DNA of 64,000 bases from Robinsoniella peoriensis (GTDB lineage Bacteria > Bacillota > Clostridia > Lachnospirales > Lachnospiraceae). The position numbers were made by a program, and so were the translations under genes. The notes under the pieces are model-generated. The model saw only the letters and a program-made list of their open reading frames with translations. It had not been told where the DNA came from and ran no database searches. Shown piece by piece: positions 56,365 through 64,000 of the stretch. Position 1 is the first letter of the stretch. Every line of letters starts with the position of its first letter. Location of the stretch: assembly GCF_000797495.1 (NCBI RefSeq), contig NZ_JTGN01000009.1:62001-126000 (forward strand), given 5' to 3'.

Positions 56365-57399
56365 TCATTCTTTGCCACTCCCTTCTATAACGGGATACAG
56401 GGAGGCTTCGTACAGTGCTTTCAGATTCTGTATTTTCCAATCCGGGGTTGATCCATTCCCCATAGTCATCATCAGGCGTCCATCCCTTCTGCCATATGCT
56501 TTCATCAGAAATGCAATTTCTTCCTTTACCTCTTCTGCAGAACCAAAAGCCATCAGATACTGTACATCCACGCCTGCTAAAATACAAATCTGTCCGCCAA
56601 ATTTTTCCGCAATCTCCTGCTCATTCATAGTATTCTTCTGGATAGGATGGATCACATCCAGTCCGATTTCAATCAAATCGGGCAGAAACAGCTCAATATT
56701 GCCGCAGCTGTGCAGCCAGAAATGAGTTCCCAGCTCATGTGCCTTGTCAATGAGCTTTTTATAATATGGTTTGAAAAACTCCCGGAAAATATCCAGGGAA
56801 AAGAAAGGTGCCGTCTGTGTCCCAATATCATCGGATACAAAAAAACCATCTACATCCAGCTCTTCTTTTGTCCGCTCCATAATCCGCATATAAAAATCCG
56901 TCAGTCTGGTAAATAAACGGTGAATTTCTTCCGGATACAGATAAAAATCAGTAAGCGCATTTTCCATTCCCCGCAAGGACCAAAGCCGCTCAAAAAAACA
57001 ATACCACCATCTTCCCAGCAGGTAACGCCCATCCTTTTCTTTTTTTCCCAAAATAAGAGCCGGTGATTTTGGATCTGGAAAAGTATCATAGAATTCCCCC
57101 GCATCCTCCCAGTCCTCAATCAGACACTGAGCATCCAGCCCCCTTCCCTCCAAACTATGTTTTCCGGGTGCCGCCCAGTAAAAGTCAGGATCTTCTTTTG
57201 GTCCCTCAGTCATTCCCGGCATCTGTAAAAATACTTCATCCACATCACAGGGGTACTTCTCCAGCCAGGCATTGCGTTTTCCGGCATCATTTTCAAATAC
57301 ATTATCATAGATCCAGATATCATATAGGAGCGGAATTCTTTTCGCTGCCCCTTTTCCCTCAATTACACGTAACACATCCTCTTTCTTCAATACTTCCAT
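56365..57399 (-). CDS. UroD/MtaA-superfamily protein 1
   Basis: 344 aa with the uroporphyrinogen-decarboxylase barrel fold: DGFFVSDDIGTQTAPFFS (about 184-201), FREFFKPYYKKLIDKAHELG, and HSCGN (230-234) at the strand where MtaA-type methyltransferases have the zinc ligands H-x-C. The third ligand Cys expected near the C-terminus is replaced (MGNGSTPDWKIQNL, about 313-326). True heme-pathway UroD is unlikely: no heme genes are near and the arginine-rich UroD N-terminus is missing. It may act on a methyl group or an unknown substrate of the glycan pathway. AAAGGA precedes the ATG. Confidence 0.75.
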   Translation of the reverse strand: MEVLKKEDVLRVIEGKGAAKRIPLLYDIWIYDNVFENDAGKRNAWLEKYPCDVDEVFLQMPGMTEGPKEDPDFYWAAPGKHSLEGRGLDAQCLIEDWEDAGEFYDTFPDPKSPALILGKKEKDGRYLLGRWWYCFFERLWSLRGMENALTDFYLYPEEIHRLFTRLTDFYMRIMERTKEELDVDGFFVSDDIGTQTAPFFSLDIFREFFKPYYKKLIDKAHELGTHFWLHSCGNIELFLPDLIEIGLDVIHPIQKNTMNEQEIAEKFGGQICILAGVDVQYLMAFGSAEEVKEEIAFLMKAYGRRDGRLMMTMGNGSTPDWKIQNLKALYEASLYPVIEGSGKE

Positions 57400-57426
57400 G
57401 CTGCATCCTTTCTTTGTGTACCTTCA

Positions 57427-58389
57427 CTAATCGGAATAAATCCCGTATTTCTGCCAGATCTTCCACATTCTTTCATACCGCTCTAATGCCATGCCCGTAT
57501 ATACGCAGTTAGAGGTGGAGAAGATGTATCCCTTTTCCGCCTCCATTCCCTCACGCAGAGATCTTTGTACTTCAGCGTCGCATTCATCATCCGTTCCAGT
57601 CTGTAGCAGACCGCAGTTTACATTTCCGATAAGTGCAATGCCGTCTCCCACAATCTTTCTTGCTTCTGCCAGATTTACGCCCCCCTGGGGATCCAGGGAA
57701 TGGATCGCATTTGGTTTGCAGTCTGCAATCTGTTTTAAAATGGGCATCACATTCCCGTCTGTATGTTTGATAGAATAATACCCCATTTTTCTGTATTCAC
57801 TGATGATTTCTTTTAAATAGGGGATGATCAGTTCTTCGAACTGTTCCGGGGAAAAAAATGGATTTGTATTAAAGCAATAATCGGAACAAAGGGTGAATCC
57901 ATCCAGTAAATGACCTTTTCGGTCCAGCTTATCAGCAAAAGCAGCATGCTCCTCTACTCTTCTCTTAGATATCTCATTTAGTTTTTCCGGCTCCTCCAGC
58001 ATCTGTACTGCAAAATCAATCATGGTATCCCCGTCCGGAATTGCCCAGGTCGGATCTCCATGCATCATCAGATAATATTCATCTCCTGACTTTTCCCGGA
58101 TGGTTTCCAGTAACCACTGGATGTTATCAAAGCCCCCTGGGTTGGAGTGTACAAAAATTGCACTGTGATCATATCGCTTTGCAGTATCGATATAAATATC
58201 AGCAATCTCCTGAATATGAAGCTTCTGCTCCGTGTAGCTCATCTGATTCCACTGTTCATAGAATCTGTGGCTGGGATGTACCTTACCAAGTGCCTCCATG
58301 GTAAGGAAAAATACCAGTTCAAAATGGGGCACCCTTCCCCCGATATCCTCACATTGTAAGGTCTTTATAAAACGTTCTTTGTGTGTCAT
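57427..58389 (-). CDS. UroD/MtaA-superfamily protein 2
   Basis: 320 aa from the ATG at 58389. The open frame runs 50 residues further, but that part is translation of the hairpin element and other repeats, and MTHKERFIKTLQ is the usual family start. Fold motifs: LLDGFTLCSDYCFNTNPFFS, and KHTDGNVMPIL, where the first-ligand pair is H209-T-D211 rather than H-x-C; a late Cys295 (STSNCVYTGMALERY) stands where MtaA has its third ligand. It is the first of a tandem UroD-like pair, 27 nt before the next. The ribosome site GACGGG is weak. Function unknown. Confidence 0.75.
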   Translation of the reverse strand: MTHKERFIKTLQCEDIGGRVPHFELVFFLTMEALGKVHPSHRFYEQWNQMSYTEQKLHIQEIADIYIDTAKRYDHSAIFVHSNPGGFDNIQWLLETIREKSGDEYYLMMHGDPTWAIPDGDTMIDFAVQMLEEPEKLNEISKRRVEEHAAFADKLDRKGHLLDGFTLCSDYCFNTNPFFSPEQFEELIIPYLKEIISEYRKMGYYSIKHTDGNVMPILKQIADCKPNAIHSLDPQGGVNLAEARKIVGDGIALIGNVNCGLLQTGTDDECDAEVQRSLREGMEAEKGYIFSTSNCVYTGMALERYERMWKIWQKYGIYSD

Positions 58390-58405
58390 ATTAATACCCG
58401 TCACA

Positions 58406-58497
58406 TATTGCAGGTTAGCCTGCAATACAGCCACTAAAAACAAGTTGAAAGAATCACCTCGTGGCTTCCTTTCTATATCATAATTTTCTTTCAACTT
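58406..58497 (-). promoter_or_regulatory. Third copy of the paired-hairpin leader element, upstream of UroD-like gene 2
   Basis: Hairpin A3 is TATTGCAGG/CCTGCAATA (58406-58427, 4-nt loop) and hairpin B3 is AAGTTGAAAG/CTTTCAACTT (58442-58451 with 58488-58497), the loop of B being enlarged to 36 nt. Relative to the GH88 copy, a C-G pair of stem A is replaced by T-A. A3 is 16 nt from the start codon, exactly as in GH88. Confidence 0.72.
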
Positions 58498-58541
58498 TAG
58501 AGCATGTTTTAAAATTGCTTTCTGACAGATGTGCGTCACAG

Positions 58542-58617
58542 TTTGTGGTAGATTTGTCCCGAATGAAGGGCGCGTAGCGGGCTACGTAACCTGAATTCGG
58601 GGCAAATATACTGCAAA
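58542..58617. repeat. 76-bp imperfect palindrome (REP/MITE-like), possible terminator
   Basis: Arms of 23 nt (58542-58564, pairing back from 58617) match at 19 positions, some others wobble. An inner CGTAGC/GCTACG stem is flanked by GAAGGG and TAACCTG. It looks like a mobile intergenic palindrome. It lies 13 nt past the stop of the AraC gene and could end its transcript. Confidence 0.7.
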
Positions 58618-58629
58618 CAATTCGAGGCT

Positions 58630-60900
58630 TTATTTAACTCCTTTTTGTTCCCTGAATTGTTCCCGGTATGCCTGCGGGGTCACGCCTATTTTTTTCCGGA
58701 AATAAGTATAAAAATAATTTGTGCTCACAAATCCGCATTTTTCTGCAAGATCTTTTGCTGCCCGCTCTGTATTCTCCAATTCCTTTAACACCCACTGCAG
58801 GCGTTCCCCATTTATATAATCCGCCACAGACATTCCCATATCTTTTTTAAACAGCCTTCCAAGATAATTTGGTGATACACTGAATTCATCTCCCAGCTGT
58901 TCCAGTGTGAGATTAGGATCGGAAAAGTTTTCTTCAATATATTTTTTTACTTCATCCAGCTTCCCGATCACTCCTTTTTTAACTGCTGCCTTTTCCTGCT
59001 TTTCATGTATTTTTTCAAAAAGCTGTAGGAACAGTTCATCCACTTCAGCAGCCTTTTCACATGCTGTCAGCTGAACTAAGAAGTCATTTGCTTCGGTTTC
59101 ATAAAAAGAAAAGTCCTTTACACTACGGACAACAGTTATGCCCAGCCAGATAATCGCATTCATATATTCCACCATACTGCACTTTTTAAGTTTCTGTGTA
59201 AAGCTCTGGTAGACCTCCCACACATCCTGTCCGGAACGAACTGCCTTAGGCAGGCTGCCCGCCTCCAGCTGCTGGAACTCCGCCTGTTCTCCATGCTCTG
59301 TCTGAATCTGTTCGTATGTAAAATAAGTATTCGGCGGATAAAAAAAGCTTTCCTGCATAACCGTTTTCAGATTGCTGTTCACTTCCGGAACCTTTTCCAG
59401 ATTAACAGTTTCTTCTGATCCGACCAGGGAAAAATTCCATTCAATAAAAACTTTCACATTTTCACAGAACGCGTGGAAACACTCCCTGATCTTCTCCTGC
59501 ATTCCAGCCTCCTGCGTTGTTTCCAGAAGAAACGTCAGTGTGTGATCCCGGTTAATCAATCCCATTACCTGAAAATACTTCCCAAAAGTTTCTTCAAATA
59601 TATTCTGAAAGCCATATTTGATATCGTAGGTACCTGTTTTGCCATAAATATCCCGGAATTTTTTGTACGCTTCCAACTGTAAAATCAACACGGCATACTT
59701 CTGGTTTTCGTCAACGGAGAATCCAAAGTTATCTATCTGCTGACGCAGCTGGTTTTTTCCAAAAAGCTTTCTGTTGTGAAGAAAATCGCTTAAGAATCCT
59801 TCTCTCAGAAGATACCGGTCCGAACGCCTTTCAGACAGGGCATATTTTTTTTCCAGCCTTCTATGTATTTTCAAAATGGTTACTGAATTAGCCAGGGCTA
59901 TTACAACGACCGCAATTACAATAGTAAGCGTAAATCCCACGATCCAGCGGCGCAGGTCCAGAAGAACATGGAACATTGAATTCCACCTGGTAATTTTGAC
60001 ATAATTCCATTGGCTTTTGCCTGAAAAAAGATAGGAGAAAAAATATTTCTCTCCATCCACCACTGCTTCCTGATACTTAATCCCTTTTTCCGCCAATTGA
60101 AGTACCGTTTCCCTCATCTTCGCAGTCTCTTGGACCGGATAGGTCTGTAAATCCACAAGCCTTTCATTCTTTTCATCGATAATAAGCATCCGGCTGTCTT
60201 TCAGAATCTCCATATCCAGAATTTCCTGCAGCATCTTATCAAATTTCATATTGACAATAACCACACTTCCCGTTTTTTTCTGTTCTGCTGCATATAATAG
60301 ATAAGAATAGACAACCTCCGTTTTCTCTGTCTGATTGGAATATTTCGTTGTCATCTCTCTGCGGATCAGATTTTGTGTATGATACTTTTGCGGATTTTCT
60401 AAGATGCTTACTATATTCTGGTCGGAATATTCTGCTTTTCCCACTGCCCCAAACCTGCTTCCGGAGGTGATAAAAAGGTCCAGGTCATTATTATAAATAT
60501 AGATGGATTCAACTTCGGGATTCGTATTCTGGTACAGAGAAAGCTGGTTGCGCACCTTGCTCAGGGTGATACTGTTCAGCGTCTGTCCCGAAACGGCTGT
60601 CAGCAGTTCGGAACAGACGTCATCAAGCATTACCTGGGTGGCAATCATATTGGCTGTGCCGTTGGCTTCCTCAAAATCCGTCTGCACCTGTGAAAATGCC
60701 TGCATGGACATCCGGATATTCTGATCGATGATGACCTTTTTCACCATGCGGTACATCCATCCCGAACCCGCCAGAATCACTACCAGCATACTTACGGAAA
60801 TCCCAAGAAAAATTCTGCGAAATAATTTTTGATTCTCCATCTGCTTCTGGTCTTTATGCTTACGAGCAAGATATCCCTTGCAGCTTTCCATCAATTTCAT
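58630..60900 (-). CDS. Membrane-anchored AraC-family regulator with extracellular sensor
   Basis: 756 aa. Basic N-terminus, membrane segment at about 28-52 (RIFLGISVSMLVVILAGSGW), extracellular sensor, second segment near 312-336 (WIVGFTLTIVIAVVVIALAN). A central domain leads to a C-terminal AraC pair of helix-turn-helices (LTLEQLGDEFSVSPNYLGRLF, then DLAEKCGFVSTNYFYTYF and GVTPQAYREQF). It likely senses a glycan fragment and controls the UroD-like genes and/or the third importer operon. AGGGGGAA precedes the ATG. Confidence 0.9.
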   Translation of the reverse strand: MKLMESCKGYLARKHKDQKQMENQKLFRRIFLGISVSMLVVILAGSGWMYRMVKKVIIDQNIRMSMQAFSQVQTDFEEANGTANMIATQVMLDDVCSELLTAVSGQTLNSITLSKVRNQLSLYQNTNPEVESIYIYNNDLDLFITSGSRFGAVGKAEYSDQNIVSILENPQKYHTQNLIRREMTTKYSNQTEKTEVVYSYLLYAAEQKKTGSVVIVNMKFDKMLQEILDMEILKDSRMLIIDEKNERLVDLQTYPVQETAKMRETVLQLAEKGIKYQEAVVDGEKYFFSYLFSGKSQWNYVKITRWNSMFHVLLDLRRWIVGFTLTIVIAVVVIALANSVTILKIHRRLEKKYALSERRSDRYLLREGFLSDFLHNRKLFGKNQLRQQIDNFGFSVDENQKYAVLILQLEAYKKFRDIYGKTGTYDIKYGFQNIFEETFGKYFQVMGLINRDHTLTFLLETTQEAGMQEKIRECFHAFCENVKVFIEWNFSLVGSEETVNLEKVPEVNSNLKTVMQESFFYPPNTYFTYEQIQTEHGEQAEFQQLEAGSLPKAVRSGQDVWEVYQSFTQKLKKCSMVEYMNAIIWLGITVVRSVKDFSFYETEANDFLVQLTACEKAAEVDELFLQLFEKIHEKQEKAAVKKGVIGKLDEVKKYIEENFSDPNLTLEQLGDEFSVSPNYLGRLFKKDMGMSVADYINGERLQWVLKELENTERAAKDLAEKCGFVSTNYFYTYFRKKIGVTPQAYREQFREQKGVK

Positions 60901-61015
60901 TTCACTTCCCCCTGTCAGCTAATTTTATAATAATTTTCTAACAGAACCCTTCTTTTTGCAACTACAAATTGTGGCAAAGACTTCTTTTTTTATCACTTTC
61001 TTCTTTTTCCATGAA

Positions 61016-61053
61016 AACGCCGTGGGTGGAAAGCTTCATCTACCCGCGGCGTT
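61016..61053 (-). terminator. Terminator after the third lipoprotein gene
   Basis: AACGCCG and GGGT pair with ACCC and CGGCGTT around a central loop; TTTTCATGG follows on the minus strand. It lies about 25 nt past the stop. Confidence 0.8.
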
Positions 61054-61077
61054 ACATATTTATCTCTGTATATCTTA

Positions 61078-62634
61078 TTATTTTGAAGCGAGGAATTCAT
61101 CAATCTGCTTCTGCATTTCAGCCATCACTTTATCAATTCCTGCCACATTTAATTTTTCCAGGAATTCGGCATTCGTTTCTTCCACAGGCAGCTCACCGCC
61201 CACAAGGCTTTCATACTCTTTTACAACTTTAGACACATTTGTCACTTCCATTTTGACTGCCTCCGGATCAAAGGAGAAACCAAGGATCGGAGATGTCTTC
61301 GCACTGTCATTCAGTGCCCTGGTCTGCTCCCAGATATCTTCCGGCTGTCCGGCAAGTGCATAGGTGTTGAATACATTTCCCAATGCCCACGACTGACCAT
61401 GGGAATAACCGCTGTCAGAAATCAGTTCAATTGTATTCTCACCGGTCTTTTTATAATGTGTTCCTTCGATACCGTAGGAAATCAAATTTATAGCATAAGG
61501 ATCTGTGTTGATCAGTTCCAGATACTTCAGTGTTTCTTCCGGATGTTTGGAGGTTGTGGAAATGCCATACATGGTTGCAATTACGCTGTTAGTGGAAATA
61601 TAAGGATCCGTTGCCGCCGTAGCCATTACACATTCATATCCTGCTCTTGCGGATTCTTCGGCTTCCACACCGGGCTTATAAGTTCCGGAATAAAAGGCAG
61701 ACGTCTTTTTTGCAACACGCTGGCTCTCGCCGTATTCATCCATATATCCGCATTCGCCGTCCAGAAGCCCTTTTTCATTCAGACTGACCAGCTCATTCAG
61801 CATATTTTTCCATTCATCTGTTGCATAGAAGTTTACAACCTTAGCGGATGTATCATCCATCTTAATCGCACCGGCTGCCATGTAATCGCTGATATATTCA
61901 TATCCGCAGTAATCCGCTGCCTGGGCACGATTTACCCCTCCTACCTTTGCACCAAACTGATCAAAGGCTTTCTGGGCATACTCACCTAAATCTGTGAGGT
62001 TTTTAACTGTACTAATATCTGTTCCTGTTCCGTCCACATAGTCTTTTGGCATCAGTGCACCGATCTGGCGGGCCACAATCTGCTGGTTTGGAACTGCATA
62101 AATTCCGCCTTTTACTGTAGCTGCCGTCCATATATAGTCCGGAATCGCTTTCTGAAGTTCCGGTGCAGCCTTTGGCAGCAGCTCTGTAATGTCTATAAAT
62201 GCACCTTTTACCACATTGGTATTGTAAGGATTCAGCCAGTTTGACGTAAAGCAGGCATCATACTCTTCACCGGATGCAATAATGGTCTGGATTTTATCAC
62301 CGTAAGCGCCTCCATGGAATACATAGTCTACGGTTACCCCTATTTTTTCTTTCGTATACTCATTCAGTGCTTCCATTACTGCCTTTCCGTCTGTCTGCTC
62401 CGGAACCGGTGTATGAATTTTCAAATTGACAACTTCCTTGTCTTCTTTTTTCTCCGCTCCGCCGCCGTCTCCTTCTTCCGATACGTCATTTTTGCCGCCA
62501 GTCTCACTGCCGCTTTCCGCTTTTGCGTCAGTTTGGGAACTTTTCTCTGAATTACTGTTTCCGCTGCATCCAGCCAGTGTCCCCATTACCATTACTGCTG
62601 CCATTCCAAAAGCAATCAAATTTTTCCTTCTCAT
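61078..62634 (-). CDS. Extracellular solute-binding lipoprotein (LplA-like, CUT1)
   Basis: 518 aa. Lipobox GTLAGC with Cys23, Ser/Gly/Glu-rich linker, then an LplA-type binding fold (YDACFTSNWLNPYNTNVVKG, GGIYAVPNQQIVARQIG, LINTDPYAINLISYGIEGTH). It resembles the first lipoprotein (19380-20906) more than the second: both share the SNWLNP/SF and VPNQQ-VARQ motifs. It binds the substrate of the third importer. GAGGAGG precedes the ATG; a small stem-loop (TGTAA/TTACA) lies at about 62652-62674 between the permease and this gene. Confidence 0.92.
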   Translation of the reverse strand: MRRKNLIAFGMAAVMVMGTLAGCSGNSNSEKSSQTDAKAESGSETGGKNDVSEEGDGGGAEKKEDKEVVNLKIHTPVPEQTDGKAVMEALNEYTKEKIGVTVDYVFHGGAYGDKIQTIIASGEEYDACFTSNWLNPYNTNVVKGAFIDITELLPKAAPELQKAIPDYIWTAATVKGGIYAVPNQQIVARQIGALMPKDYVDGTGTDISTVKNLTDLGEYAQKAFDQFGAKVGGVNRAQAADYCGYEYISDYMAAGAIKMDDTSAKVVNFYATDEWKNMLNELVSLNEKGLLDGECGYMDEYGESQRVAKKTSAFYSGTYKPGVEAEESARAGYECVMATAATDPYISTNSVIATMYGISTTSKHPEETLKYLELINTDPYAINLISYGIEGTHYKKTGENTIELISDSGYSHGQSWALGNVFNTYALAGQPEDIWEQTRALNDSAKTSPILGFSFDPEAVKMEVTNVSKVVKEYESLVGGELPVEETNAEFLEKLNVAGIDKVMAEMQKQIDEFLASK

Positions 62635-62690
62635 CTTTATTCCTCCTCATAAAATTTATATGTAATTGACATAGCAATTTACATTCTTTA

Positions 62691-63575
62691 TCAGCCTTTT
62701 ACGCCTCCGACAGTCAATCCTTTTACAAAATATTTCTGGAAAAACGGGAATACAGCCAGCATAGGTCCTGCTGCAATCACGCACATCGCCATACGCATAG
62801 ATTCCGTGGGCATGTCTGCCATGCTGATTCCCATTCCGGATATTGCTGAATTCTTGATCATCTCCTGTACATCCCGCATCAGAACATAAAGCCGGTACTG
62901 GAGATTATAAAGCTCCCGGTTATCAATATACATAAGCGGCTGGAACCAGTCATTCCAGTAATTCAATGTTATAAACATCCCTACCGTTGCCAGGGCGGGT
63001 TTTGCAAGGGGCAATACAATTTTCGTAAATATTGTCAGCTCCCCTGCACCATCCACGGTGGCTGCTTCCATCAGCGATGCCGGAAGCTGGGTGAAAAATG
63101 TTCGCATTAAGATGATAAACCATGGAACAATCAGCATAGGCAGCAGCATTGCCCAGATCGTATTTTTTAAATGCAGGTATTTTGTCAGCCATATATAGGT
63201 AGGAACCATACCGCCATTCAGCACCATGGGAATAATCAGAAATACCGTCAGCGGTTTGCGCCAGGCATAGTCTTTTCTGGACAGGACATATGCGATCATG
63301 GAATTCAGTGTGAGCCCGAATCCAAGCCCCAGAACAGTAACTAAAATCGTCACACCATAAGACCGGAGTATTGCAGCCGCATCCTTAAATACAAATTTAT
63401 ACGCATCCAGCGTCACGCCTTTTGGAAAAATTCCATAGCCCTCTTTCATGATTCGGATATCACTGGAAAAGGAAATGGATACCACCGTGATAATGGGAAT
63501 TACGCATAGTAAACAACACAGACCCAGAAATGCATAAATGATAATTTTAGGGCCTAATGATAAATCTTTCTTCAT
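62691..63575 (-). CDS. Sugar ABC transporter permease (LplC/YtcP-like, CUT1)
   Basis: 294 aa from the ATG at 63575 with GGGAGGA 6 nt upstream; a frame start at 63590 overlaps that ribosome site. Six membrane segments. EAA loop EAATVDGAGELTIFTKIVLP. End VKGLTVGGVKG. Follows the LplB-like gene closely. Confidence 0.92.
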   Translation of the reverse strand: MKKDLSLGPKIIIYAFLGLCCLLCVIPIITVVSISFSSDIRIMKEGYGIFPKGVTLDAYKFVFKDAAAILRSYGVTILVTVLGLGFGLTLNSMIAYVLSRKDYAWRKPLTVFLIIPMVLNGGMVPTYIWLTKYLHLKNTIWAMLLPMLIVPWFIILMRTFFTQLPASLMEAATVDGAGELTIFTKIVLPLAKPALATVGMFITLNYWNDWFQPLMYIDNRELYNLQYRLYVLMRDVQEMIKNSAISGMGISMADMPTESMRMAMCVIAAGPMLAVFPFFQKYFVKGLTVGGVKG

Positions 63576-63590
63576 CTTTATTCCTCCCAT

Positions 63591-64000
63591 TTAAAATAAT
63601 GCACTGTCTTTGTCCAGTTTCCGTACAACCAGATTGGAGCCCATAATCAGTACAAATCCTATCACTGCCTGGAAACATCCCACAGCGGAACCAATTCCGA
63701 TATCACCGGTTACACGCAGTGCCCTGTATATGTAAGTATCCAATACATCCGTAGTTGCATAAAGTGCACCCTGGTCTCTTGTCAGATTGAAAAACAGTCC
63801 GAAATCCGCATACATAATTCTTCCTACCTGAAGAATTACCATTACTATAATAATTCCTTTCAGCATTGGAAGCGTTATCTTCCATACCATCTGCCATCTG
63901 CTTGCTCCATCCAGAGCTGCTGCTTCATAATAGGTATCATCAATTCCCATCAGACCTGCATAATAGATTACACTGTAGTAGCCCGCCATCTTCCACGCAT
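63591..64000 (-). CDS. Sugar ABC transporter permease (LplB-like, CUT1), C-terminal part
   Basis: The open frame reaches the window edge; AWKMAGYYSVIYYAGLMGID at the edge matches the middle of LplB, so the first methionine seen is internal. EAA loop EAAALDGASRWQMVWKITLP. End VRKLDKDSALF. The N-terminal half lies outside the window. Confidence 0.9.
   Translation of the reverse strand, partial: AWKMAGYYSVIYYAGLMGIDDTYYEAAALDGASRWQMVWKITLPMLKGIIIVMVILQVGRIMYADFGLFFNLTRDQGALYATTDVLDTYIYRALRVTGDIGIGSAVGCFQAVIGFVLIMGSNLVVRKLDKDSALF

Noticed and set aside
56365-58389. Heme-pathway uroporphyrinogen decarboxylase (hemE)
   Set aside because: No heme genes nearby, MtaA-like ligand region and tandem arrangement; only the superfamily is supported.
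58390-58539. 50-residue N-terminal extension of UroD-like protein 2
   Set aside because: It translates the paired-hairpin element and adjacent repeat; family proteins start at the methionine at 58389.
1-64000. Integrated prophage or transposon
   Set aside because: No integrase, transposase, tRNA attachment site or phage structural gene seen on either strand.

Overview
The window looks like part of the chromosome of a gut-type Clostridia, most likely a Lachnospiraceae (Blautia-like) bacterium. The reasons are: AT-leaning Gram-positive genes with strong AGGAGG ribosome sites and some TTG starts; several CUT1 sugar importers of the LplABC/YtcP type with no ATPase of their own; YesM/YesN-type two-component regulators; membrane-bound AraC regulators; and very large secreted proteins with BIG2, FIVAR, InlB-type and Fn3 modules. 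The organism call is inference. No rRNA, tRNA, CRISPR array, transposase or phage gene was seen.

Layout. 1-2.4 kb: the start of an ECF sigma factor cut by the window edge, then an ECF sigma/anti-sigma pair with a recognisable autoregulatory ECF promoter. 2.6-4.7 kb: a WYL regulator with an alpha/alpha-toroid protein, followed by a decayed alpha/beta-hydrolase remnant. 4.7-12.9 kb: a cytoplasmic GH106-like glycosidase, its divergent AraC regulator with a two-copy direct-repeat operator, and an MglBAC-type sugar importer. 13.2-26.4 kb: a polysaccharide-utilisation operon (YesN, YesM, two permeases, lipoprotein, GH88 unsaturated uronyl hydrolase, DUF2264 protein, beta-helix protein, heparinase II/III-like protein). 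This suggests import and intracellular breakdown of oligosaccharides carrying unsaturated uronic acids. 26.5-28.5 kb: a TetR regulator and CPA2 antiporter with an operator wrapped around the promoter. 28.5-46.5 kb: three giant secreted modular proteins (1840, 2184 and 1632 aa) with beta-helix or GH29-like catalytic regions. 46.7-53.6 kb: a Gfo/Idh/MocA oxidoreductase, a second lipoprotein/permease importer and an unclassified 675-aa probable TIM-barrel protein, divergent from a membrane AraC regulator. 56.3-58.4 kb: two UroD/MtaA-superfamily proteins. 58.6-64 kb: a second membrane AraC regulator and a third lipoprotein/permease importer that runs off the end.

Working together: secreted enzymes would trim a complex glycan outside the cell. 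Three CUT1 importers, presumably sharing an MsmX-like ATPase encoded elsewhere, plus one Mgl importer bring in fragments. Cytoplasmic GH106, GH88, heparinase-like, DUF2264 and oxidoreductase enzymes then finish the job. Each importer sits beside its own sensor-regulator.

The most unusual non-coding signal is a paired-hairpin element present three times. Two tandem copies lie directly upstream of the GH88 gene and one lies upstream of a UroD-like gene. In both places the start-proximal hairpin is exactly 16 nt from the start codon, and stems are kept by compensatory base changes. Other unusual points are an indel-free duplicated 3' module shared by two giant genes, a perfect four-copy 36-bp minisatellite, and a UroD-like pair whose metal-ligand residues look split between the two proteins.
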